Origin: Euclidia mi
Taxonomy: Eukaryota > Arthropoda > Insecta > Lepidoptera > Erebidae
NCBI GenBank assembly: GCA_944739405.2
Contig: OX123186.2
Location: forward strand, 16,919,552 to 16,983,551
DNA: 64,000 bases
Reading direction: 5' to 3'
This document shows positions 35,701-43,770 of the stretch, one piece after another. The notes beneath the pieces were generated by a model. The model did not search any database. It was not told the DNA's origin and saw only the letters and a list, made by a program, of their open reading frames with translations. Each line of letters starts with the position of its first letter. The stretch's first letter is position 1. Position numbers and translations under genes: made by a program.

Positions 35701-38700
35701 TATATCTCTGATCTCTACAAGACAATATTCCTTAGTTTCACCAAAAATACTAATTGCGCACCAAAATATACTCACTAAAACATTTGATAACGAACACCTG
35801 TTTATTGACCGTTACAAATCTCTAATAATAAAAGTTATCCTTTCAATGATAAAGAAGCATTTCAAATTTTAGTTTTACTCAGCTACCAAATACTTTAATA
35901 AGCTGAATTGACAGAGCCCTGCTTCGCAAGGCTCCTATTTTTGGGTGCGAGGTCAAAAGAAAACCTAACATAACCTATTAAGTTTTCTGAGTAGATACGT
36001 TTCCTGAGCGGACGAGACTTTTCATATTAAATGATATTTTGTAAAACGATCGCCATATTAGGTGTGCAATTAGTATTTTAATGAGAGAATAAAGTTTCTT
36101 AGCGTAACGCTCTTCAGTATGTTACTTAAGATTTTTGACGCACTGTAAAAAATATCCCTTTCACAATGTGCTGATTAGGCTGACGCTACTATGTTACCTT
36201 GAGTCGGAATTATTATTTATATTGACGTAACTCACTCATATTGAAGTTCCAAATTTGTAAGTATTTTGCACCAAGTGCAAGCAGTGGTGGCAAATCAGTC
36301 CAAGCTTCTTAATTATCTTATAATAAGGTAACTGATTATCCACGATGATGGCAAAGAGAGTTTATCTCGTTTTCCAAATGTTCATCACACTTACCAGTCG
36401 AAAGTGGTCCATATTTCCAAAGATATCTAACCATTTCATCTTCATCTGCTGGTACTCTTTGTACACCGATCACAGGTACGGGTTTAGGCGGTGGTTTGTG
36501 CCATCGGCAGGTTTTCTTAGCCGCTTCGTATTCGTAATAGTCTTCAGAACGAAGCACACCGCCGAATACGGACACGATCTTTCTGTAAATAGTAATAATT
36601 ATGATTTATAGAATACAAGGAAAGTTATAATGGGACTAATCCCACCCTCATTCCGACTACTGGATCAGCTGTGTACTGTTCAGCGGTAGTGACCATAGAA
36701 GACACCGAGTTTTGACTCTCAACACAAAAACACTTCAGGAACACACAACAGCACAAAAATAACTTTGTTTTTCATAGTGTTAGTATGAACGACAAAGTTA
36801 TATTTGTTTTTTTTTTTTATATTATGTGATATACACATTTCATTCGGTATAAACTTCCTTGGAGAATCTAGCGCCGCCTCCCATACTATTATTTGTCCAT
36901 ATAATTCATGTAGATGCGATATGTGAAAGAGCTTTATTCTTTATCCTCATCCACGGCCAGCCGTAAATCTAAACCTGGTATTACAAAAAGAGGGAAAAGC
37001 AATAATCTTACGCAAAAGCCTTCAGTATCGAACCCTCACTGCAGCCCTTCTGGTCTTCATCACAATCTATGAGAAACTGCTCCGACAACGTTTCTTCAAC
37101 ATTATAGTGGATTTTCAGTTGACTTTCGATGTTTGCTGTTTAAAGAAGAACAATTGACTTTAAAAACGCCGCAAGGCACTCGTGGCTCCGGTGATGCTTG
37201 TGTCCATGGGTGGCGTTTATCGCTTACCATCAGGCGAATCATCTGCTCGTTAGCCGCTCTATAACATAAACAAACCAGCCTCATATTGAAATGGGATAAT
37301 GACTCTTGGTTCAAAATCTGTCACTATAAGGATTCAGCCTCTATTCATACTCAAGGTTTTGCTTTACATCCTTATAGAAGGAGTAATTCAAAAACCTTCA
37401 CTCAATTATAATATCAAGGCAAAGAATGAGAATAATGCCGCCAAGTTATGCAGCTATTAACCAATTGTCGCAAATTGAACGATAATTGTACAAATTGTAC
37501 AATCATCTTAATTGCAAATGTTAAGCAACTTGCAGCAGCCGCAGGCTGTGCAATTTTAAGTTAAATATTAACTGCGACTTGACTTGGTACATTTAAGATT
37601 ATGCTATTTTGTAAGGTTTTAGTTATTTTAATTTACGCGCCGAGATAAGACTGCATTAATGTGTACGAGTACGCTTGGATTCTGCAAAGAGGTGACTGCT
37701 TTATTTTTAGGGTTCCGTACCTCGAAATAAAAAATCAGAACCCTTATAGGATCACTTTGTTGTCCATCCGTCTGTCAAGACCCTTTTTCTCAGAAACGCG
37801 TGCAGGTATCGAACTGAAATTTATATCAAATAGTCAAGTCTAGTGTCCCTTGAAGCTGTGAAAAAATCAAACTTATAAGCCAACGCGATCAAAAGATACA
37901 GCCGTTTATGCTGCAAATTTCTGCAAATTTACGTAACTCGCAAGGAACTTAAAACCTACAGGGTACTTCCCGTGAACTCAGAATCTTTAAATTTGGTACG
38001 AAGCAATGTCTTATAGCACAGATAAAGGAAAAATTGCGAAAACAGTCAACTTTTAGTAACATCATATAAAAAAATGTTTTATTAATTTAAAAGTAACTAG
38101 GTATCCCTTTCCTCATGAACGCGTTAAGTTCATCATCATCATTAGCCTTTAACAGTCCACTGCTGGACTAGGCCTCTCCTTTGGAAGGAGGAATTGACCT
38201 ACTATACCACGCTGGCCAAACGGGTTGGTATAGGGTTTGTATCAAGTTTTCCTTCTCTTACAGTGCTGTTCTCTGCATAATATGCTCCCTCTATCGGCTC
38301 TTACGACACCCATGGGATGATATGGGGTGGTGACAATCCGTATTCTTAATCCGTCACCACACGGACAACGCGTTAAGTTATTAAATTGAAATTCATATCA
38401 AATACTCGGGTCTATAATACTTTTAAGATATAACAAAATCAAACTTCTATCTCAACGCAATCAAAAGATACAGCAATTTTACTATATTTTCAAACTCGCA
38501 ACTACTCGCAAGAGAATCAAAACCTACAGGGTACTGCCCGTGAACTCAGAATCTTCAAATTTGGTACGAAGTAATGTATTATAGCACAAATAAAGGAAAA
38601 ACTGCAAAAACAGTAATTTTTTTGTTATCTTAATATATAAAATCCTTGCGTTACTGACTGTCAGTCAGTCAGTAACGCAAGGATTAGACACGCTACAGCC

Positions 38701-41700
38701 GAAACTAATGGGCGCAGGAAGCTGAAATTTGGCATGTTTATTTCTTGGGGACCGTAGGGGTGCACTAAGAAGGGATTTCCCGAAATTCCCACGGGATCGG
38801 CCAAAACGGGTAAATTAAAAAAAAATGCAGGCGTAGCTGCTGGCGTCGTCTTATATCATATAAAAAATGTCTTATTAATTTTAAAAGTTACTACCCCTTT
38901 CCTTATGAACGCGTTAAGTTATTAAATTGAAATTCATATCAAATACTCAAGTCTATATCATCGTTAAGCTGTAACAAAATGAAACTTCTCTGTCAACGCC
39001 ATCAAAAGAAACAGCAATATAAGCCGCATTTTTTCAAACTCGCAACTTCTCGCAAGGGAATCAAAACCTACAGGGTACATCCCGTGAACTCAGAATCTTG
39101 AAATTTGAAGCAACGTCTTATAGGACAGATAAAGGAAAAATTGCAAAAGCCGTATTTTTTTAGTTATCATATAATTAGAAGTATTTTTAATAATTTTAAA
39201 GTTACTATCGCTTTCCTCGTGAACCCGTAGAGGTATAAAATTGAAATTCATATCAAATGCTCTAGTCAAAGCTAAAGGGTTATTCCAGTCGATCTAGAAT
39301 CTTGAAATTTTGCATAAAGCAACGTTTTATAGTACACTAGCTGACCCAGCGAACTCCGTATCGCCTTTTTAAGAAATTTTATTTAATTCCTTTTTTCGAA
39401 GCCCCTTTTCCAAAGTTACCATTGACTTAGCGCTTAATCTCTTATCATTTCAGAGTATATAAATGATGAACAAACAAACAAAGATCTAATATATAAAATT
39501 CTCGTGTCACAGTTTTCGTTCCCATACTCCTCCGAAACGGCTTGACCGATTTTGATGAAATTTTTTGTGCTTATCCGGTATCTATGAGAATAGGCCAACA
39601 TGTATTTTTCAAAAAAAAAAAATTTGCAAAACAACGTTTGCCGGGTCAGCTAGTTTTTATATATTATTGAATTCCGCATTCGTTAAAATATCGGAAACGA
39701 TACCCATATCGACTTTAAAAAAAAATCCCGTCCGCCATCTTTGATTTCCTATCCGCCATCTTTGATCACGAAATAGATGTTGTATTTGGATTCACCAGCC
39801 CTTAAATCATCAGAGACGATACCCATATTGATTTTTTTAATTTTTCCCAACCATCTTTGATTTCCCATCTGCCATCTTGAATCACGAAATAGATGTTGTA
39901 TTTGGATTCCCCTTCCCTTTTAACATCGGAGACGATATCCATATGGATTGTAAAAAAAAATCTCATCCGCCATCTTTGATCACAAAATACATAGATGGTG
40001 TTTTTGAATTCCCCATTCCTTAAAATATCAGAGAAGATACCCATTAGACTTTAAAAAAATTCCCGTCCGCCATCTTTGCTTTCCTATCCGCCATGTTTAA
40101 TCACGAAATAGATGTTGTATTTGGATTCTCCATCCCTTAAAACATCAGAGACGATAACCATATTGATTTTTTAAATTTTTCCCATCCGCCATCTTTGATT
40201 TCCCATCCAACATCTTGAATCACGAAACAGATGTTGTATTTGGATTCCCCATCCCTTTTAACATCGCAGACGATACCAATATTGATTTTTTAAAATTTTC
40301 CCATCCGCCATCTTTGATTTCCCATCCGCCATCTATGATCACGAAATAGATATTGTATTTCGATTCCACACCCCTGAAAATATCGAAGGCGATACCCATA
40401 TTGATTTTTAAAATTTTCTCAACCGCCATCTTTAATTTCCCGACCGCCATCTTGGATCACTAAATAAATTTCATATTATTAATCAGCGTCCCGAAAATCT
40501 CGAAAACGATACCCATATAGATAGTATCCTATTCGTTTAGCCTTTTTTGCCGTTGACCCAACCCTCCCCCTTCTCGTTTGACCATTTTATTATTTTTGTC
40601 GGGCCTCTAAAAGTTGTGGCGTAATTTAATATAGCCTATATGCCTTAGGCAATAACAATTTTTAAAATCCGACTGCTAGTTCCTGAGATTAGCCGCCATT
40701 ATCTTTTAGCCTTTTTAGCCTTTTGCCCGGCCCCAAAGGGTTGAAGCGTTATGTTATATAGCCTATAGCCTTCCGGAATAATCGTATACAAAAATATTTT
40801 TTCAGATCCAACCGGTAGTTCCTGAGATTAGCGCGTTCAAACAAACAAACAAAGAAACAAACTCTTCCGCTTTATTATATTAGTATAGATAACTGCAAAA
40901 AGTATTTACACATACAAACTACTTAGTACTAAGACTTAGTAGTACTCAAAATGGTATCCGGTATCTGTGGCGTTTTCCGCGTTTTGCTAGAGTGGCCAAT
41001 ATGGCGAATGTGATTTGTCTGTCAGAACCATTAGAATTTAACAAAATACTCGACAATCCGAATTTTGCGGATATATGTTGTCGACTCGAAATCTTTATTT
41101 TTTTATGTTTTATTATTCAGGTAAGGTTTCGATGTACTCCTTGACGAAATAATTATTATAAGATTTGACACTGCGATAGCAGCACAGTCCGTCGGTTCTA
41201 ATGTGAAACATTCCAACATCCACAACTACTTACAAATTAAAAATTAAGTACAATAAACATTTTCCAGTGGACTAAATTGTGAATCTAAACCATTCTCAAG
41301 TCCCCTTGAACACATACAAAAAGTTTCATCAAGATCGGTCCAGTCGTTTAGGAGGAGTTCAATTACATACACACGCCCACAAGAAATATATATATTAAGA
41401 TAAGAAAAAATTCGAAAACCTTGTTAAATCACATATTTTTTTACATAACTATAAATACCTACAGGTTTGTACGGCACCCTCGGTGCGCGAGTCTGACTCG
41501 TACTTGACCGGTTTATTTAATGTAAAACGTTGTAGAATTATGTTCGAACAAACTATACATACGAAATTCCAATTAATGTTTGATCAATAAGGTGATATAG
41601 AAATCGAAAAAAAATTAACTGCCAAAATATGCCTATGAGTAGACAAACGAACGTTGAAACTAATTCGTCGATTAGTTGTAATTGGACATAGAAAGTATGA

Positions 41701-41954
41701 AACGATAAGTAACAAAACAAACAAACATCTTTATTACCAACAACTGTAAAAGCCCAACACGCTGCACAACCCTGCTGGTCCTTAACTGGCGACACCATAT
41801 CCTTTTCTCTCCAGTCAAAATAATCTGGTGGACATCCCCAATTCATCGTCGTAAGTTCAGACTTTCCCAAATTTTCCAAAGACGTATCATTCCCCAATAT
41901 TAAAAAACCACAACACTGCTTAAGTGCAAACAGAAATATCAAAGTGCCCAACAT
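26643..41954 (-). CDS. secreted papain-family (C1A) cysteine protease, five exons
   Basis: Exons: 41954-41738, 37135-37012, 36582-36395, 31217-31098, 26788-26643. All introns are GT/AG and the joins keep frame, giving 264 residues. Residues 1-16 look like a signal peptide, and an in-frame TGA just upstream supports the start. The mature domain runs from about residue 43 (PPDYFDWREKD) to the end. Q60 (oxyanion hole), C66 in QQGCAACWAF, H206 in LNHAVLIVGY and N231 in WIIKNSWG form the active site. Usual landmarks are LSEQFLIDCD, GPLST and NACGVA. GCSEG replaces the common GCNGG. Only about 26 residues separate the signal from the mature domain, so the I29 inhibitor prodomain (ERFNIN/GNFD) is missing. 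An acceptor-like TTAAGCAG inside exon 1 leaves open an alternative upstream exon. It resembles cathepsin L/F; the substrate is unknown. Introns are full of repeats. Confidence 0.88.
26822..26890 (+). repeat. rep-E left-end fragment in intron 4
   Basis: TAGGGTTCCGTAGTAACCTA, GTACCCTTATA and GTCCGTCTGTCCGACCGTCC match the left end of rep-E at 37710 and 46601. It lies about 35 bp upstream of the exon 5 acceptor. Confidence 0.6.
27095..28550 (-). pseudogene. 5'-truncated non-LTR retrotransposon (Jockey/CR1-like RT) in intron 4
   Basis: From 28550 downward: NPFQSGFRPGHSTATALVHI, LLDFSNAFNTVD, GVPQGGVLSPLLF, the catalytic YHLYADDLQIYS, then YGLKINPSKTQ. A frameshift near 27757 separates this from the RT tail (SFTVQVVRLWNALPIEIRQA, then NSLGIFRNALKRHY), whose stop is at 27441. 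The 3' UTR runs to a short TATC-repeat tail (27094-27106), typical of CR1/Jockey-type LINEs that end in microsatellites. An ATACATAAAT-type simple repeat lies at 27300-27380. Endonuclease and ORF1 are missing, so this is a dead truncated copy. It is antisense-neutral to the host gene, being on the same strand within its intron. Confidence 0.88.
28551..29801. other. intron 4, no recognised feature
   Basis: AT-rich. The frames at 28732 and 28988 have no recognisable motif. Confidence 0.5.
29802..30180 (+). repeat. SINE-A, full-length copy in intron 4
   Basis: It has the A box TAGCCTAGTGG, B box GGTTCGAATCC, the CTAAACCATTGAATATCGCT body, CCCTTCGGGTTGCGGAGGTC and the AACGCTAAGAGAATGATGA 3' end. 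It is the most complete SINE-A in the window and lies antisense to the protease. Confidence 0.88.
30181..30774. other. intron 4, no recognised feature
   Basis: AT-rich sequence without genes or paired repeats. Confidence 0.5.
30775..31075 (+). repeat. rep-D copy beside exon 4
   Basis: CGGCAAACGAGCAGACGGAT, CGCCTGATGGTAAGCGATTA, CCGCCGCCCGTAGACACAAG and the GTCGATACTCTGCAAGAGGG 3' block. Related copies are at 12364, 25056 and 37150. It is abundant in lepidopteran DNA, but its class is uncertain. Confidence 0.8.
31098..31217 (-). CDS. protease exon 4: catalytic His
   Basis: The acceptor is TTTTTTATTTCAG and the donor GTAAGTATT. It encodes INSASMENYVAPAIDEPTDK and CDPKRLNHAVLIVGYSYY, with the active-site His in LNHAV; phase 1 in and out. 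A rep-D copy ends about 20 bp beyond the donor. Confidence 0.92.
31413..31740 (-). pseudogene. 3' end of a non-LTR retrotransposon with the SINE-B tail
   Basis: The frame encodes the C-terminal tail seen on many insect endonuclease-reverse transcriptases: MLRWFGHVERMDDERLTKQI, GRKGRPRRTFSDQ, then RACMRNLMGVNEAREICQDR and WRSVVSAYPSGKQA with its stop at 31419. The last coding bases plus the next dozen (CTCTGCCTACCCCTCCGGGA, AACAGGCGTGAG) match the SINE-B 3' end. Only about 110 residues survive; RT and endonuclease are gone. It sits in protease intron 3. The clade (RTE-like or related) is not assigned. Confidence 0.82.
32000..32234 (+). mobile_element. non-autonomous Helitron, 235 bp
   Basis: A31999|TCTTAATATATAAAATCCTT at the 5' end and GCGGGCGTCCACTAG|T at the 3' end (CTAG 32231-32234). 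The body has GGCGCACGAAGTTGAAATTT and AAGGGATTTCCTGAAATTCC, shared with 38628, 35232 and 12226. Near the 5' end GACAGACAAGC...GCTTGTCTGTC forms a hairpin. Confidence 0.82.
32258..32362 (-). repeat. rep-C fragment
   Basis: CATCATCATCAGCCCTTTAA, CCACTGCTGGGC, CCACGCTGGCCTAGTG. The CATCAT run is the inverse of a GATGAT tail, so the retroposon lies on the minus strand. Confidence 0.75.
32363..33126. other. intron 3, no recognised feature
   Basis: AT-rich, with a short TAA-repeat run near 32850. Confidence 0.5.
33127..33242 (+). repeat. Helitron 3' fragment
   Basis: GGGATGCACTAAGAAGGGAT ... GCGGGCATACCTACTCTAG|T. It ends in CTAG (33239-33242) before T; the 5' part is missing. Confidence 0.65.
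33468..33517. repeat. 20-bp hairpin
   Basis: GAACTCATAGCAATCTGAAA-GC (33468-33489) pairs with 33498-33517 over an 8-base loop; the left arm has two extra bases (TA). It lies in intron 3 of the protease. Confidence 0.8.
33518..34075. other. intron 3, one weak repeat remnant
   Basis: 33570-33735 (GCCCGTAGCTGCTTCGCCGG, GCGCTCAAACAGACAGATAC, TTTATTTTATAATAAGTATA) looks like a decayed Helitron-type repeat on the minus strand. The rest holds nothing recognisable. Confidence 0.4.
34076..34382 (+). repeat. SINE-A, 5'-truncated copy
   Basis: It matches SINE-A from the GAAGCACGTTAAACTGCCCG block through AACTGATTTTGGCCTATACC, CCCTTTGGTTGCGGAAGTCA and CTTGGATGCAACTGGTATAA to GATGATAATGACG. The tRNA-like head is absent. 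Confidence 0.8.
34383..35231. other. intron 3, no recognised feature
   Basis: AT-rich sequence without genes or paired repeats. Confidence 0.5.
35232..35425 (-). repeat. Helitron copy, reverse orientation, 3' end eroded
   Basis: The reverse complement reads CTGTATATATTAAATACTTA, TGACTGACTGACCGTCAACG, AAGCTGAATTATGGCATCTA and TTGTGCGGGCGTAGCTGCGG, the same body as 32000-32234. No CTAG terminus remains. Confidence 0.65.
35426..36394. other. intron 3; one segment shared with the TTAA transposon
   Basis: 35897-35985 (GAGCCCTGCTTCGCAAGGCT, CCTAACATAACCTATTAAGT) matches copy A 4200-4290 and the inverse in copy B, about 90 bp. The rest is featureless and AT-rich. Confidence 0.6.
36395..36582 (-). 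CDS. protease exon 3
   Basis: The acceptor is TTACTATTTACAG and the donor GTAAGTG. It encodes GGVLRSEDYYEYE, the proline-rich WHKPPPKPVPVIGVQRVP stretch, and MVRYLWKYGPLST; phase 2 in, phase 1 out. Confidence 0.92.
36650..36775 (-). pseudogene. decayed secretory leader-like exon in intron 2
   Basis: An ATG at 36775-36773 opens MKNKVIFVLLCV, a hydrophobic leader. That frame stops after 18 codons. In the neighbouring frame it continues ESQNSVSSMVTTAEQYTADP, then VVGMR before a weak GT. This could be the broken first exon of a second secreted protein, perhaps a paralogous protease, or chance. Confidence 0.28.
37012..37135 (-). CDS. protease exon 2
   Basis: The acceptor is TTCTTCTTTAAACAG and the donor GTAAGA. 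It encodes ANIESQLKIHYNVEETLSEQ, FLIDCDEDQKGC and SEGSILKAF; phase 1 in, phase 2 out. Confidence 0.9.
37150..37268 (-). repeat. rep-D fragment next to exon 2 acceptor
   Basis: The reverse complement has GAGCGGCTAACGAGCAGATG, ATTCGCCTGATGGTAAGCGA and CATGGACACAAGCATCACCG. Its inner end lies about 15 bp from the exon 2 acceptor. Confidence 0.75.
37269..37709. other. intron 1, no recognised feature
   Basis: AT-rich. Nothing paired or coding. Confidence 0.5.
38131..38366 (-). repeat. rep-C copy with 13-bp target duplication
   Basis: AACGCGTTAAGTT flanks it exactly at 38118-38130 and 38367-38379. On the minus strand it ends in GATGATGATG. The body (CCATGGGATGATATGGGGTG, CTACTATACCACGCTGGCC) matches 42345-42572 in the opposite orientation. 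A target duplication and repeat tail indicate retroposition. Confidence 0.87.
38628..38850 (+). mobile_element. non-autonomous Helitron with a 20-bp perfect hairpin at its 5' end
   Basis: A38627|TCTTAATATATAAAATCCTT starts it. AATCCTTGCGTTACTGACTG (38641-38660) pairs perfectly with 38666-38685. The 3' end is GGCGTAGCTGCTGGCGTCGT without CTAG, so the terminus is mutated. It splits a rep-E unit between A and T (GTTA|TATCATATAA). Confidence 0.75.
39485..39653 (+). mobile_element. 169-bp Helitron nested in the composite
   Basis: A39484|TCTAATATATAAAATTCTCG ... GTTTGCCGGGTCAGCTAG|T (CTAG 39650-39653). It is in the opposite orientation to its host and has the CTCCGAAACGGCTTGACCGA body also seen at 14114. 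Confidence 0.78.
39665..40520. repeat. minisatellite, about 8 units of ~118 bp
   Basis: Units start near 39668, 39788, 39905, 40007, 40124, 40243, 40360 and 40478; spacings are 102 to 120 bp, mostly 117-120. Each has a GATTCCCCATCCCTTAAAAC-like start, GAGACGATACCCATATTGAT, and one or two CCGCCATCTTTGAT words, then AAATAGATGTTGTATTTG. The open minus-strand frames here only reflect unit lengths near a multiple of three. Confidence 0.9.
41738..41954 (-). CDS. protease exon 1: signal peptide and catalytic Cys
   Basis: It encodes MLGTLIFLFALKQCCG (hydrophobic leader) through CAACWAFTVV and ends in phase 1 before donor GTAATA (41737-41732). An in-frame TGA lies two codons before the ATG. Confidence 0.88.
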
Positions 41955-42130
41955 AATTCAGTTTTTAAGCAAAGTGCATTTTGCTTTGTAGAAATGCTGG
42001 CTTTAAATGAAAATACTGTTGACGGTATCCATGTTATGTGAATTTTTACTGCTTTTTATCACCAGTGTCCCGCGTATTTAACATTGCATGAACGCTTGAG
42101 CGTTTGAAGTGATATACACTGTAATTAATT
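41955..42130 (-). promoter_or_regulatory. candidate promoter and 5' leader of the protease
   Basis: On the minus strand there is a TATA-like GTGTATATCAC near 42115 and the palindrome AACGCTCAAGCGTT near 42095, then GATAAAAAGC near 42060. Which, if any, is the core promoter cannot be told from sequence. Confidence 0.25.
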
Positions 42131-42344
42131 GTCTGTTTGTTTGTCTAATCATGCTCTTTTATACATATTTTTTTATCGGTCCAGAATAACCTACAGAATT
42201 CGGAATTTCTGCCGCGTTAATTTGGTACTCCTCTGTCATAAGTATATTACACAACTAGAAGACAGTCAAAGATTAGTCAGCCTGAAACTTTTCGCTTTTT
42301 TTGTCCAAAAGTAATTTTAGTATCGCATATTAACGCCGTCCGTG

Positions 42345-42572
42345 TAGTGACGGATTAAGAATTCGAAATGTCACCACCCCATATCATCCCATGGGTGTCG
42401 TAAGAGCCGACAGAGGGAGCATATATGCAGAGAACAACACTGCAAGAGAAGGAAAACTTGATAAAAACACTATACCAACACGTTTGGCTAGCGTGGTATA
42501 GTAGGCCAATTCCTCCTTTCAAAGGAAGGCCTAGTCCAGCAGTGGACTATTAAGGCGGATGTGATGATATTA
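42345..42572 (+). repeat. rep-C copy
   Basis: CGTGTAGTGACGGATTAAGA, CCACCCCATATCATCCCATG, GGGTGTCGTAAGAGCC and GGCTAGCGTGGTATAGTAGG, ending AGGCGGATGTGATGAT. It matches 38131-38366 in opposite orientation. Confidence 0.85.
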
Positions 42573-42922
42573 ACGCAACTTTTTAGGTTAAAATTTAATA
42601 TATTGCGCGCACGTATTATCTTAAATTTTAAGTTCAACAGTCTCGCAGTACGACAGCCACTCAATTTGTGCAGCTTGAGCGCGCGTTGAAAACATTGAGA
42701 CTAGGAATATTTGTCTAGCGTTAGTCGGTCCGACGAGATAGTATGTTAACATGACATTAACCGTGGTATATATCGTGTCACGCTTCTGAGCGCCACAGAA
42801 AAGAATAAAGAACTTATAAATTGACGTGCAATGACAAGCTAATCGTAAAGTTGAAAATATATTACCCGAACAGCAAAATAGTTGATTTTTATTAAAATCA
42901 CTCATCATGTCCGCACTTGCCA
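42573..42922. other. no recognised feature
   Basis: The 100-codon minus-strand frame here has no motif and no supporting context. Confidence 0.5.
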
Positions 42923-43015
42923 AGCGTGGTGGACTACGGCCTTACTCTTCTCAAAGTGAGAAGAGGCCCATGTCCAGCAGTGGAAGAGTTTAGTTGCAGG
43001 GCTGATGGTGACGAC
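42923..43015 (+). repeat. rep-C-related fragment
   Basis: AAGCGTGGTGGACTACGGCC, CAAAGTGAGAAGAGGCCCAT, GTCCAGCAGTGG, then GGGCTGATGGTGA. It is the inverse of the 32258 copy. Confidence 0.75.
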
Positions 43016-43599
43016 TCAACATGTGTCAAAACAAAATAACAGGCGTGAAGATGATGCCCAAAGCGTTACCTACATTTCCTGTTAGCTAATGAAAAAGTTT
43101 TTATTAGTGTACTACTGCGACAAATTAGTGAAGTATTTTTTTTTAACCCACTTTTTTAAGACTAACAAAGTTAAACTATTAACAAGATTATAGAAATTTG
43201 TTGACCGGCAAACTAATAAATGTCTTGAAACAACAAAGATAGCTGGTGAGACGATTTGATGCGACTTCAAAGCTATCTTTGAGACGTTTCATTCAAGTTT
43301 TAATCGATCAATTTAACTTCAACAACTAGCATTTGACCTGCGGTAGGGTTGAACGAATCCAGCGTATATTTTGTACTAGCTTTATAAGGTTGTTTTAGAA
43401 CCCCGATATCTCCTGTCGACTCAAATATATTGTGCTAATATTCCATATTTGGTTTGAATGAGTTATGGTAGGGTTATAAATGGTAAACGAAGGTTGACTT
43501 TACACAGTTGGTCGTGGACCATCGATACGAACCTTGTTATAGGTGTTTTGTTCAAATCCTGCTAGAAATGTAACTATACAACAAAAACTTTATTTAATA
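43016..43599. other. no recognised feature
   Basis: AT-rich. ATAGCTGGTGAGACG and related words around 43230-43280 form a weak inverted pair (AAAGATAGCT / AGCTATCTTT). Confidence 0.45.
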
Positions 43600-43770
43600 C
43601 TAGACTTCGTAATCGGCTCCGTGCGCATGGGACATTTTTCCCCTTTAGAAGGTGAATTGCCAAAAATCCTCTCTAAGTGCTACCCTGCATTTCCTGAGGA
43701 TCATACATGCTAAATTTTACTTTCTTACGCTTAGTAGTTTCAGCTGTGCGTCGTCTGTCAGTCACTAACA
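43600..43770 (-). repeat. Helitron copy, diverged
   Basis: On the plus strand it begins A|CTAGACTTCG, i.e. a minus-strand CTAG|T 3' end. The body has inverse AAAATTTAGCATGTATGATC and ends near GACAGACGACGCACAGCTGA, as in the 32000 family. Confidence 0.6.

Larger units (their letters stand above)
39337..41400 (-). mobile_element. composite Helitron in protease intron 1
   Basis: On the minus strand it starts with A|TCTTAATATATATATTTCTT at 41400 and ends with GGGTCAGCTAG|T at 39337. Fusing A39336 to T41401 gives TATAGTACATAAGAAAAAAT, which matches uninterrupted rep-E units (TATAGCACAGATAAAGGAAA), so the empty site is supported. A second Helitron-type 5' end (A|TCTATACTAATATAATAAAG) lies inside at 40889. 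Two 5' ends sharing one 3' end suggest end bypass or nesting. No Rep/helicase gene is present. It carries the minisatellite 39665-40520 and a small Helitron (39485-39653). Confidence 0.72.
37710..41510 (+). repeat. rep-E element with tandem ~370-bp units, broken by three insertions
   Basis: It starts GGGTTCCGTACCTCGAAATA and GAACCCTTATAGGATCACTT and ends GTACGGCACCCTCGGTGCGC, GAGTCTGACTCGTACTTGAC. The units in between repeat TGAAATTCATATCAAATACT, CAAAACCTACAGGGTAC, TCCCGTGAACTCAGAATCTT and ACGAAGCAACGTCTTATAG. They begin near 37780, 38100, 38880 and 39200. The insertions are rep-C (38131-38366), a Helitron (38628-38850) and a Helitron complex (39337-41400). Other copies are at 46601 and, inverted, 51452-52395. 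No protein is encoded. Confidence 0.82.

Noticed and set aside
39802..40450. Repetitive polypeptide frames across the minisatellite
   Set aside because: Open only because most units are near a multiple of three bases; some units are 118-119 bp, so the frame breaks.
42621..42923. 100-codon minus-strand frame upstream of the protease
   Set aside because: Checked as a possible prodomain exon; no ERFNIN or GNFD-like residues and no motif.
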